Positions 27,037 through 38,859 of a stretch of 64,000 bases of DNA are shown piece by piece. Position 1 is the stretch's first letter. Each line of letters begins with the position of its first letter. A program made the translations under genes and the position numbers. The stretch spans positions 12,442,604 through 12,506,603 of the forward strand of contig JACDQD010000011.1 in the NCBI GenBank assembly GCA_019843655.1, read 5' to 3'. The notes under the pieces were generated by a model, which was given only the letters and a program-made list of their open reading frames with translations, did not search any database and was not told the DNA's origin. Source of the DNA: Lethocerus indicus (taxonomy: Eukaryota; Arthropoda; Insecta; Hemiptera; Belostomatidae).

Positions 27037-30000
27037 CAATTAAATTATAATAACTGTTTATAGTAATAAGTGGGCAGTTCCCAGTGTCCGATCTTGTAGT
27101 TATCTGTTCAAGGTTTGAACGAACCGTTTCGAAATTGATGAATAGTTAAATTTGGTAAATAGAATGTTTTGGTTTGAATGGCGGCCATGTTTTGAACGAA
27201 GTTCGAATGATCCGTTCAAGGAACGGTTCAATGAGGACCGCTCGAGTGGGCTAACGCCCGTTGCCCAATTGGAACGGGTTACTGTAACTAATTATCCGTT
27301 TAAAGCGCCGTATTAAAAAGATAAAAATCCCCGAAAGGGAAAAAAATAACTCCACCCCGCCTGTTTTGTAACATTTTTCTGTTTTGCATCACAATATTTC
27401 AGAAACGCCGCGTCGATTTTCTCACGCAGATTCCATGCTTTAGAGATCCGTTTAGACCCAGTTGTCAAGCGTTAAACCTTGGCAGGGCCAAGTTCTGTTT
27501 GCACCGAAGAGGTACAACAATAATGGCGAGCTAATGACTTCATTTGCCCGGCTCTTAAAGTTGCCCCAACCGTACTCATTGTTCGGCCTGCCAACAGTGT
27601 CGGGGCGCACTGAAAAATATTCCCTCCGCTCACTGTAATTATACCCAATTTTGTAACTATGAAAATAGCTCGAAAAAAAAATTGTCGGAATTATCCCATT
27701 TTATTGTGTTAAGCCCGTGTGGGACTTCGAGCCTCACCGCTTCTCGTCGCGGCTGATATGACGTCGACAGTATATATAGTGTAATATATATAAATACAAT
27801 TATACGTAGCCTGAATGCTATCGGGATTATCCAAATAGAGACCCGATTAGACTTCCGTCAGGACTTTCAGTCCCGTTCTCGCATTTAGAGGTCGTAAAGT
27901 GATCTGCAAATTTCCAACTCAGTTAATAGCGGTTTAATATGTTCCCGGTCGCTGTCCATTCTGTCTACTGGCCTTCGCGGCCACTCGAACTTCAGCCGTC
28001 ACCGCATTACCTTTGGACTTTACAGGAGCCCGACTTAAAGCCCATTACGATCATTATTTTCTCCACCGCCCGCAATTAAAGACAAGCTCGGCATCTCGGC
28101 CCGTCCAGCCGGGGCTTCGCTTAAATCGCAATCAAAACGGAGCTTGAACCGGATCTCGGTTCGTCCCCAGCGTCGGCCCTCGGAACGCTTTCAAAACAGA
28201 CAGCCGGTTCTTGTTTGGGGCTCATTTGAAAGGTTAGCGTTTACAATTACTCCTACTTTATAGAGTCCTATTATACCAATTTTTATTAATTGACCCTTGT
28301 GGCCTTTCATTTCGTAATTTGTGGATTGGTGGTTATACGACTGACCATAATTGAACATTTTATTGCAACATTTGAACATTGACTTAAGAATCCTGTTTTA
28401 ATTCTCTCGAAAATGAATTCCACGGAAGAGCGGGCGCCAAATGGTTGTAGCCTGAACCGCCGGTAGCCCACTGACGAAGGCGGAACGCCGAAATCGGTCA
28501 GCCGTAGAACCGATTAAGATCGGGTGATCGGATGATTGGTGTTTGCAAAACCTCCCAGTGTTCGTAAACATTAGACGAGTGGGTTTCGCTCGATAACGAT
28601 GAGAAGTATCCGCTAGGAAAAGAGTTTTGCTCGGAGAAACCATCGCCAAGAATGAGTCCACGAAGAGGGAGAAAATTCGATAAAGTTCAGTAGTTCAAGA
28701 ATCAGTCGCCAGCCTGTATTCAGGGTGAGACTTCCACGAATGCCAAACCAGACGAGTGAATCATGGGTGAAACTAAAAAATGATAAAACCTCGCGGACCG
28801 AGGTATCTTAAAATAAAGACGTCAAATCCACATGTCAGTTATGATAAGTCCACATATATTAATTGTATTGATATACTCGCAGAGGTTCAGGCCTAACAGT
28901 TATAGTGCTAGCGAGATATAGTGTTCACACGATGCTTCAACCAACGCCTGTATTTTTGGCGGAAACCGGTCCGAAGAAAGGGGAAAAGGTGAGACTGGGT
29001 TCCGATCTTCAGTTAGGTCTTAATGTAGCGACAAATCGAAGGTCGATCACAGTAAATAGAAACTTCGAAAATTGATACGGAGTCCGAATTGTAACCGGAT
29101 CTGTGGAAGAAAGTTTTATTCAAATAGACCGAAACCGGCCGGTGAAATGCGCGAAATTTTCCTGTATCCGAGAGGCGGGTCACGGACCGGGTTCCTCCCC
29201 CGGGTTGTGTTAGCTCATAACTTTCTCGCGGGCTCGCATCAACTGAATTTACATTGTTACCGGCGTTACATAGACACCCGGGAGCGCCGCAAAAGGGACG
29301 TAACGCCACGATTGAACGTATTCAGAAGGCCCGGCCCGTGTAAACGCCTGAGAAGAAGATCAATTCAGAGTAATGTGAAATATGCAAATGGCCCTCCTCC
29401 CTCCCTTTTTTTTCATTTATAATTTCGTCTTTATGTAACAGCGCCCCCGGACCTGTTTTTCGCATGGTCTATTATTAAACTCGTGACATGTGCCATTCGC
29501 GAGAACTGTCTGGAAACAAAAAGAAAATAGTCGATGCACAAACTCGATGCCAACTGAAAGACCGTCCCTTGGCCACGACTCAGAGCTCCACTCCTAATTT
29601 CTAAATCGGAAGAATAAATATAATATCAGTTTCATATCCGTTCTGACTTTCTATTCATAAATTGCCAATATTCCGGAGGGAATTCTCGAGAAATGAATTA
29701 ATGCTAGAGCATTGCCATGGATGGACGCGGAGAGCGGTAGTTAAAAAAAATATTTAAATACGATACTTTCAAAACCGAAAGTTGGCATCGATTTAAAAGC
29801 GTTTGTAAGCTGACCCCTATCGGGGGCTCTCGCAAAATATTCTTTCGAAAAGTTTTTCTTTTCTTCAGTAAATCTAGAATGTACTCCAGAATGCTTATAA
29901 CATCCGGATTATAAGCATTTCTGGAAAGTAGGGAATGATGGTAATAAATCAGTATTTTCTGTTATTCCGAGTCCAATCATCTTCGCCGAAAGCATTTGTA

Positions 30001-30639
30001 TTCGATTTTTCGATAATGGCCGTTACATGAGTTGTTCTCTCGAAAACCACTCGACAACGCAGAGCGGAAAAAAGGAGCCCGGTATGATTGAAAAACGGCC
30101 TTTCGAAAAGCCACCAGAGTGGAATAATTCGTCGCTGGCATTTCGAGTCAGATATAATAAATTCGGTCGAATCTCAGATCTTCTGTCGTGAAGTAGGCGA
30201 GGGGTTGGGGGGCCTCTTGACCTTTGCCGTTTTTGATTAATGCCCCAGTATTAAGTCGGTGAGGAGATCGCCAGATTTACCTGCTTCCGCCATTAGGCCG
30301 TCCGCCGGTGCAATACACCTCCGCAATAATAATTCTTACCCGTCGTTCGGGCATCTCAAGAAAAGACGAGATAATAATAAGTCCTCGGACCGCTAACCTT
30401 TCGGCAACATTTATAATTGATCAGGGAATCGGACGACGTCCTAGTCCGAATGTTTCATCACCCCTTGTTAGCCTGTTCCCTATAACAGAGTAACGTCTCG
30501 GACTCAAGTGCTGCATTCCTTCCTCACTTGCTTATCTTCCTGGAACCAGTCCAAGGCACACATTGACGAGTGAACGAACGGAACAAATAATCTGGATTCC
30601 GATAATAAGACAGAAGAATGGAAAATACCATAGATATCC

Positions 30640-30888
30640 AGTTTAGAATCCCTGTTTTGCGGTATGCGAGGGGTCGGAGTACCGTAGATTTTGTAGTGTC
30701 TCCTATCGCTGGTTTGGTCTTTCGCTAGACCGGTTTCGGCTGTTTAGCCATCTTCAGTAGTAGTGGCACTTTAGATGCTTTTTGGGTATCCTTCTTGCGC
30801 CAAGAGTGACTCAGACCGCTACTGCAGGTGAAAGGTAGCGAAAGACCAGACCAGCGAGAGGAGACAGAAGAACACAAAATCTACCATA
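30640..30888 (+). mobile_element. foldback element copy D
   Basis: About 250 bp, more diverged. It starts CAGTTTAGAATCCCTGTTTTG like the other left ends, has the CTAGACCGGTTTCGGCTG arm word, and its right arm ends GAAGAACACAAAATCTACC. Possible imperfect flanking repeats contain ATATC. Confidence 0.66.
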
Positions 30889-31029
30889 CATATCTCTTTA
30901 GACGATAGGAGTGTAAAAATCAGTAAATCTTCTTTCTTCGCTAGGATATAAAATCGCCCTCAGTTGTATGTAGGCATACATTACTTTTAATCTAAAACCA
31001 GCAAGCTGCCGAATTTTAAGCGAAGTGGG

Positions 31030-31345
31030 AAAATAGATGCGTCCTACTCAAAGCGCCAAGAGGAAATCTCAGGTTTTCCTCTGCGTTTCTAGGTCCGACC
31101 AGTTTCCTGGCTTCGGTCATCCGGGGGCCAATCGAAACGACAGAGTCGGCGTTGTACAACATGTGAAAGGGTACAACACGCAAGGCCGGTCGGCTTCCTC
31201 CTCGGACGGGTTCTCAGATCTCGTTCAACGAACCGCCGTTTCGAGGCTCCGCGTCCGCCACGAGGAACCGCCCTACAGCTTCCGGTTCTCGGCAAACGGG
31301 AACGGGCCGTGCGAATCCACCCTACACTGCATGGAATTCGGTTAA
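31030..31345 (+). other. isolated open region with splice-like borders, unassigned
   Basis: A CpG-rich block with a good pyrimidine tract and acceptor (CTGCGTTTCTAG at about 31080-31091), a second CTCAG at about 31218, and a possible donor near 31339. One frame is open for about 100 codons, and the opposite strand is also open. The peptide is not recognised, so it is listed only as a candidate exon. Confidence 0.15.
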
Positions 31346-32169
31346 CGACATCAAAGTATTGTATACACAAGCATTTCCAAGTAAAATTCACATTTTTCCA
31401 AGTCAGACACTTTTCTAGCGAAATGTCAGCGGATTTCCACTGAAATTCAGGTCTCTCAAAGCCAGATTAGCAACATTTACAAATCAAGTTCCATTTTTCG
31501 AGAGAATTTGCAACAAGCGTAGACAAAATAATACAGAATATAAGATAATGGACAAGACACGAATTCATCGTGCTCGAAAGTCGGAATAAAGAATGGAGAA
31601 ACTTACCATTGAATTTTTTGTGCGGTTTTTAATATCATACGAAACAATTAATCCGTACCAATGTGTATTATATAATGCATTTCCATATATACATATATAT
31701 AATAGAATTATTTAAAAACAAAAATGTCCGATTTTCACGGGGCAAGTCTACTCCACCAGGAGACCACCGTTAACGGTGTATGGGACAATCAATTTTTCAG
31801 AAAACAAATTTTACTATTTTTAACATTTCTTCATTGTGCAAGTGTATGTCAAATGTTTATTTTCTATTACGCTATTATAATATTCTTATTATTCTAATGT
31901 CAGTAACATTTTATGAGGACCTGTTGAAACCATAACTATCGGACCACCCAGAAATGCTAATTATATTATTCAGCGAGTGTGAATTCTCCGATTAATTATT
32001 TGCACAAAACATTGACTATTGAATGCCCGATAGCCTTGTGCAGATTACGAGGTTTGTCTCGGCAGCAATATTTTAGAAATGTCACATTATATAAGTGAAA
32101 GTATCTCGTGCATTCATGAGAAAAACTGGTCCGCCAATTGAACTGTGTTCAGTTTTAGCCGACCGTACG

Positions 32170-32421
32170 TTAATTGTGTCCACTTTTAATTTTAGTTTCA
32201 CTTCTTAGACAAGTTGGGCAACGAGAATTAACGTTTGCAATAGTTGAGAAACAAGTAACGCATGTCCGATGCAAACGGTAGCATCCTGTTAGCGCTGTCG
32301 CTGCATTCTTATTACGGTTGATTTGTATGCGATTTTTGTTTGTGCCACTGAAGGACCTGCTTCTGATACAGGCATTTTTTGTGTCGATTTGTCTGTTTTT
32401 TGATTTTTTTCTTGAATGCAT
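32170..32421 (-). pseudogene. RING-finger-like open frame, probably a broken fragment
   Basis: The last third of this 83-codon frame encodes CYRLHRTCVTCF and, 10 residues on, CPTC. That is H-x2-C-x2-C-x11-C-x2-C, the second half of a RING finger as found in E3 ubiquitin ligases and some DNA-virus regulators. The first C-x2-C half is absent upstream, and another frame just before it is also open, suggesting a frameshift or loss. No neighbouring exon was found. It is most likely an old fragment; its origin (cellular, transposon or viral) is undetermined. Confidence 0.35.
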
Positions 32422-32845
32422 GCAATACGATTAACATTACCTTATTCGAGAGGTTGGTCTCTTCTATAAATTATAATGTTAATTAATATTTTTCGGTTAT
32501 TGTTTGGTATATGTTGTAAGGGTCTGTTTTCGGCCGGGTATCAACCCTAAAATGTACGACTACAATTTCGAAAGACAATTTCGACATAGCATTAGAAAGG
32601 ACAATAAATTAATCCTGGAATTAATGTCGATAATGGAGTGGAAAAAAAATCATTGGTCAACGTCATTCTTCGGCTTCTGACCTGAGTATTTCTCTACGAT
32701 CATCATTGCCGATAACACAAAATTAATGATGCGTCAATACAAAATGAATGGTACAGTTAGAAGGAACCCAACTGTTAGGATCGATTAATGGAAGGATCAA
32801 CAGTGGAAGAAGCATTGAAGAGCCACTACCCATATTTTATAACAG

Positions 32846-32982
32846 GTAATGTACAATCAGAACTGTGGTGGTTGTCTGTTTGTCGTGTGTATATATACGC
32901 TACTGAAGATGGCGAGCAACCGAAACCGGTCTAGCAAAAGACCAAACCAGCGACAGGAGACAGAAACACAACAAATCTGCGG
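32846..32982 (+). mobile_element. foldback element copy E (right half only)
   Basis: Contains the spacer word GTTGTCTGTTTGTCGTGTGT and a right arm nearly identical to copies B and F, but no left arm, so it is a 5'-deleted copy. TATAACA occurs on both sides (about 32838 and 32983) and could be a residual target duplication. Confidence 0.62.
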
Positions 32983-33683
32983 TATAACAATATAAATTTT
33001 AAAACGGAAACGGACCTATTTACATACAGCCTCGAAGTCGTAGACCGCAATTACGGCGCTGTTCCGATAATGCGTGTAATTGAAGGTAATTTTAGAAATT
33101 ACACTCAAGGCGTTTTAGGACAAACAACGGTAACGACCGGGTGTTAATGGAGGTAATCCTCCGTCAACATATTACGCTCGGGGTCGTGAACATACTCCAG
33201 GCGTAAGAAACATATTTGTCGGACGCTTGAATCAATTTTTAATTGTCTCCCGTTTCGAAACTTGGGCAGCCCATAAACTAATAATTAGGGCTGGCAATAC
33301 CATTAGTTTTCCACTTTGGCTCGGTCAATACAAATATTTCCATTTATTTAAGATAATACAATTTCGTGCGGAACTAAGAGTTTCTATGGCTACCATTTCG
33401 GTAACCACGGCGACGTACAAAATCACGGCTGTTCCACTCAGCTTCCAGGCGGTTTGGGAGCGAAACATTCGCCGATGTGAATCAGAAGGGAGACCTAAAA
33501 AAAACTGTACAGGGAAAGTTTCCGCGACAAGAAATTTGAATTATCGCCATCTAACTTCCTGTAAGATCGGGTGATATATACTGTGGGGAGAACTACGGGC
33601 AGCGGGATTCCTACAGCTATCTGTCCGAGAATCTTCCTATTTTTTAACACGGTAAAGGTTTATTCCCTTCCCCGCTGGAGCTT

Positions 33684-33722
33684 CCGACGTTTCGGAACAA
33701 ATTACTGGCGCCGTCATCAGTG
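33684..33722 (+). repeat. short dispersed CGACGTTTCGG repeat, copy 2
   Basis: Same 15-mer as 24865-24879, followed by GGCGCCGTCATCAG. A reversed, more diverged relative may lie at 28471-28499 (CTGACGAAGG then CGAAATCGG). Confidence 0.55.
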
Positions 33723-34247
33723 TCTATTTGGGACAAAATATTGATTTAATTAGGTCTACGATCTCCAGATCGCCGACAGCGAAGAATCGCGATGCCGAAG
33801 AGAGCTTCAAAGATTTCTAGAATTAATAAAATACTGTTCGATGTCCAAAGTAAAAGGTATGACGCGTCAAAAGGGACCAAGGCGGATTACTTTTCCACGA
33901 CGCACCGCGAATATCGGGCGGAGAATTTCAGATATTTATTTGAAGTTGGATGCAAAATGAGGTTGTTGAGGCCGTTGCATCGTCTGGAATGGAGGGCGCT
34001 CGAATTGCGTTTAAATGTCGGTTATCGGCCAAACCGGATCTGCAAATCGTTAGCACAGCCGAAGAGTTGAACGCGCGCGGTACTAATGCCGCTCGGAGAT
34101 CACGTTGATAGGTCCTGTGATGGGGAGAAATCTGACCCCGGGGCCACCGCCGACTGTTTTATACGACTGTTGGAAGTTTCCCGGGTTCACGAACTGCGGG
34201 GGTACGCGGATGGGAGCAGGACCGAGCGGGGAAAGTCCCCACACACG

Positions 34248-34272
34248 ACTTTCTTCCTTCCTTCCTTCCTCT
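34248..34272 (+). repeat. (CTTC)n tract
   Basis: Short CTTCCTTC tetramer array. Confidence 0.8.
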
Positions 34273-35619
34273 CCGATAAGTCAGCGTATAAGGCACGGGC
34301 TTTGGCTCAGGAGACACGTTTTCTGCACGTACGCGGTCCTCGCGCTATCCTGAATACGGGACCGGCCACGAGCTAAGATCGTTTCATAAGTCCTGTATAA
34401 CAAATACATCCGATTATCTTATTACACGGATTTTTTTCGAAACATATGTTACAGGAATAAAGGTTTTTAAACGGTATTTCCATTATAATTATCATTTAGA
34501 GGTACTTAAGCACTAATTTCGGGGAACCTCCTGGATGTACACAGTATGATTCAAATTTAGGCAGACCGTCGAGCGGTTTCACGGCGCTCTCGCCGTACGA
34601 ATTAGGCGACGTCGATTTTTGTGAGGTGACTCAGACGCGTTTCGGGCCCGCCCCTGTCATCCCACGTCTGTAGATGCCGACTTGTGCAATACGAGGAAAG
34701 GTTGTGTCGTATGCGTTCAACACCGGTGAGAAACCCATACTTACTTAAGAAGCCAAGTTGAAGTTCGGCATTCGGAAATTAAGTAACGCTGAATATTCTG
34801 ACGCAATTGCGCAACAGGGCATTTCCGGAATTCGCCTTAAACCTCTGCTTAGATTTATTCCAGTAATTTGTGTAAGTATAGTGTATTTGCCTGTTTTTTT
34901 TTCTTTCATCCAATGATTCTTTCAATTAATTTATATGTACTTCGAATCACACATATCACTCTTGTGAACTTTGTCTCGATTCGCTGAAATTTGTCCTACA
35001 CCAAACAGTTTTCGTCTTTTCGCAATCAGTACATTAGTAAAGCTTTATTTTTGCACTGTTATCGTTCGATTGTTGGCAGCAGTGTTGACAGGATGCTTGG
35101 TCGTCCTGCCAAAGAAATCTAGCAACATAGATTTTTTTGGTTTCTCAATTTCTAGAAACGTCTACGTCTTAAAGGTTTCCTAATTCGCCTGGATCCTCCG
35201 GGCGAAAATTAAATTATTGCAGGGCCGCCAACATTGGGGGATTGCAGTTGTTTCCTCGGTCCCACGGCGGAAAATTACAGATCATCTCCGAGATAAGAGC
35301 TATCGTCCGGGACGGGGCTTGCACTCGGACGAGCAATAAAACATAATATCTGATCTGTAAGTCTGGCGAGCATAATTATCTGCGCTGTCGTCACATTCAT
35401 TGTTGACAATCTCAATCTGATTTCCTCACGACCCTTCGAAACTCCACAACCCCCCCCCCAATTAGGGGTTTATTGCTACGCCGCAATGCTGTTGAGAAGC
35501 ATGACAGCTCTTCAAAATTCGAAATGACGAAACAATGTTTTAGTTTACTACTACTCAGTAAAGGGGGTGTCCCGAAATCGAATGCGAAGCCTCCGCTATT
35601 GAAAACCGTAAGAAAATCC

Positions 35620-35864
35620 TAGTTTAACATACCTGTTTTGTGGTCTGCGAGGGTTTGGAATGCCGTGGATTTCGTGTGTTTCTGTCTCCTCTCGCTAGTT
35701 TTTTGGTCTTTTGCTAGACCGCCGCTAGTGACAGTGCAGTGAGGATGCCCGAAAAAAGTGCCAACAGTGACTAACACCGCTACTGAAGATGGCGAGCAGC
35801 CGAAACCGGTCTAGCAAAAGACCAAACCAGCGAGAGGAGACAGAAACACACGAAATCTACGGTA
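35620..35864 (+). mobile_element. foldback element copy F with 11-bp target duplication
   Basis: About 245 bp. The left end TAGTTTAACATACCTGTTTT is identical to copy B. Part of the left arm is deleted near 35720. A perfect 11-bp direct repeat TAAGAAAATCC flanks it (35609-35619 and 35865-35875), which fixes both element ends. Confidence 0.78.
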
Positions 35865-38322
35865 TAAGAAAATCCCTTGAAGATTTGCTCGTTTTTCCTC
35901 GAGTGCAATCCAGTAAAGGTAATATTATTGTGAAAAAGCCACTTGAAAATGTCTTATAAATAAGTGAGAAATTCATAGGACTGTCCTATGTACCATTCAA
36001 GTGGATCTGTTACAATAATATCCCGTGTACACCCATTTACCCCTTCTTCCAAACGAAATAATTCTATTTTTAAAAAAATTAAAAAAAATAACGAAATATT
36101 ACTGTTCGATGTTAGATGGTAGACTGTTGTTTTTATACACGTTAATGTTATCGAATAAAAACGAGTCCCGGATTTTCAAGTTTTGTAAGGCCAAAAAATA
36201 AAATATCCGTTTTATTTCTTCGGTTCTTTTATCGCTTACATTTCCTTTCCGCTCTTTGTTTCGGTCCGCCTTTTACACGACTGATGGATCCCGGACGAAA
36301 GGGCAATTAAGAGGGGAGCAGATGGGACGATATAAACTCGAGACAAATTTACGAGCACTTAAAGAAGAATGCAGAAGAGAACGTTAACGTTAACGGCCGT
36401 TTATTTCCTAACGCTTCGAAAATTTTTGTCGCCCACTTAAACCTGGTACCCGGGGAGCCGAAATCTTACAGGACGTCAAGTGAATTAGGCCCATCAAATA
36501 CTCTGTTTTTATTGTACAAAATTTATTCGTGATAAATTTAATATTTCTTCACTGTAATGCGGTCATAAATGGAAATTTTCTTCGTGTTGCACTGGAACAG
36601 TATTTGCGCTTAGACCTCATCAGAGGCATCTTTACAACAGACAAGAATACGTAATGAAAGAGTATATAATCGAGTAAACAGCGTGAAAATATTGGCCATA
36701 ATGAGCTGTACGCCGAGTCCTTCGTCTCAAATATCTCCCCCATTGTTTTGTTCTCTTAGCCACTTTATTTTCTCTGGAGGATTTCAAACGCCGGCCTAAG
36801 AAGGTTGTTGTGACCCGCAGTTGCGTTACAAGTTGCAAGTTACAACAAGCGCCCGAAGACCGGCTTCAGTCATTGTTGGGGCCCTGTTATGAAAGAAAAT
36901 AGAAAAACAACTCCCTCCTTGTACAATACATTTTGATTCGCACAACGGCTCGTTCATCATTAAAAAAATTCCTTCAATTAACAATCAAGTGTGCTCAAGT
37001 CAGAGAGCGAAGTTTGAGGGGTAAGCTGACTTCATTAAGTACAAATTTTTTTTATACACTTTAATTAAATCGAATAAACGTTTAAAATGAAAATAAAGTC
37101 GTCGAATTCCAAAACTAAGGACCACCAAATAGGTGACGATTAAATCGTAGGTGAAATTAAAATCCTTCTAACGCTGACAGTTGACAAAGTCGCAAAATCC
37201 AGGTTACTTAAATTCCATTCCCATTGCTAGTACATTCCATACAGCTCGTAGCTGTAACAGTTGATTGATGTACAGGGAATGAAAGAAACTCCAACTTCTG
37301 ACGCTGATGGACTCTGTCTCCACGGAAAATAAAAAGAGTCGCCTTATTTATATTTATTTTCCATTTCGGTAATTGGGGACTGGCAATTGGATAAATGATG
37401 CTAATCAATTCGCCGACAATGCCGGGTTTCGGTTTAGCAACCGGGAGGAGAAAAAAACAAAAAGAAGCGAAACATAATTAATTGCTAAATAATCCTCGTT
37501 TCGGCTGTAAACGGAACCATCTTGATAATGGGCGGAGGGCTCATGCGAATTATTTAAACAATTAAATTGGACAATAATAATTCGGTATAATTATGACGAG
37601 GTCATTTCTCTATTTCTGCTTCTTTCTTTTTCTTTTTTCATTTCAAGCCGGCTTCTCTTAATCGCAGACGATTTTGACTCTCACGTGTATGTTGGGCAAT
37701 AGCGAAACGCGCGCTGTACCGAAATCCTCCCTCCCCGCCGATATTTTCGACGGTTTCGTGTTTCTATTTTTTTTTGCGTTCTGTGTTTTTGGTGAGAACA
37801 CAATTCTTTTATTAAGAACGGGACAGCGTCCGCAATAAGCGTAATGGGACTGAATTATCATTTAATAATATAGGGCACAATTAGGCGTGTAGTTTTCCCA
37901 TAGAGCCGAGGGCTCGGCGGAATATTGTTTTGCATTCGTGAATGTATCGATAGCAGTTACATGACATACGGTGACCTCAACCACCTGGGAAGATAACTCC
38001 GAGGAAACCGGTTAACGGATCTGTTCGAATGGAAATTCGAAATTAGGCCATATTACGAACCCCGGGAATAAGAAAAATAAGGAAGACTTATTAATTCTTT
38101 TTAGTTATAACCAATATAATGCAATACATAAATGTGATATTGTTTTAAACTATTCAAAATAAACGGAGTTTCAATTAATTTTTCATCCTTGGCTTTCCAT
38201 AATTTTTAAGTTAATTATTTAATTTGTGACAACCAAATTACCGCTGAGTTTCCGCAATATCACTCTCGATGACTTTTACCGAAAAATCGAACGCGTAAAA
38301 TCTGTAGACGATGAGAAAAAAA

Positions 38323-38850
38323 AACCGATTTTTGTATCAGGAGAACAAGGCGCCACAGGAGGTAGACGATTCGGTCCTGATACATCGGGGAATTAGTTCA
38401 GGTAGTCGCCGCAAGATGGCGCTGGCCACCCGAAAGTCGGCGATCGAGGTTCCCCGTTTCTCCGCAAGATGGCGCGGCCGGTACCGAAAACCAATTTTTG
38501 TATCAGGAGAACAAGGCGCCGTAGGAGGTAGACTATTAGGTCCTGATACACCGGGGATTTAGTTCGGGCAGTCACCGCAAGATGGCGCTGGCCACCCGAA
38601 AGTCGGCGATCGAGGTTCCCCGTTTCTCCGCAAGATGGCGCGGGCGGTACCGAAAAACAAATTTGGAATCAGGAGAACAATGTAGGAGGTAGACGATTTG
38701 GTCCTGATACATCGGGGAATTAGTTCGGGCCCCCACTACTAGATGGCGCTGTCGATACCGCCCCTCCTAAAAGTCGACGATCGAAGTTCACAACTTTTCC
38801 GCTAGAATGCGCGGACGGTAGAAAAAAAATTTTTGTATCAAACAAGACAA
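38323..38850 (+). repeat. 166-bp tandem repeat, three units plus the start of a fourth
   Basis: Units start about 38331, 38497 and 38663, marked by TATCAGGAGAACAA at a period of 166 bp; the third unit is more diverged and a fourth start appears at 38832. Units 1 and 2 each hold two GCAAGATGGCGC words and an inverted pair TATCAGGA ... TCCTGATA. Frames on both strands are open by chance across the array. Confidence 0.85.
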
Positions 38851-38859
38851 CGCAGTTAA

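Larger units (their letters stand above)
22640..30640. other. non-coding stretch with repeats only
   Basis: Contains the (AT)n array, foldback copy C and the CGACGTTTCGG repeat. Frames around 25784-26116 and 29072-29422 are open but unrecognised. A perfect 15-bp inverted word, CCGTTCAAGGAACGG, lies near 27211. Confidence 0.5.
33000..38320. other. non-coding stretch with foldback copy F
   Basis: No gene recognised. It holds copy F, the second CGACGTTTCGG repeat, and the perfect palindrome CGTTAACGTTAACG at about 36382-36395. Confidence 0.5.

Noticed and set aside
34725..34800. Weak likeness to the internal promoter region of 5S rRNA (AATTAAGTAACGC)
   Set aside because: Only about 14 of 19 positions agree by eye and the rest of 5S cannot be aligned. 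It might be a very old 5S-derived repeat, but that cannot be supported.
38311..38562. Open frame across the 166-bp repeat
   Set aside because: It is an effect of the tandem repeat; the antisense is also open and no known protein repeat is seen.
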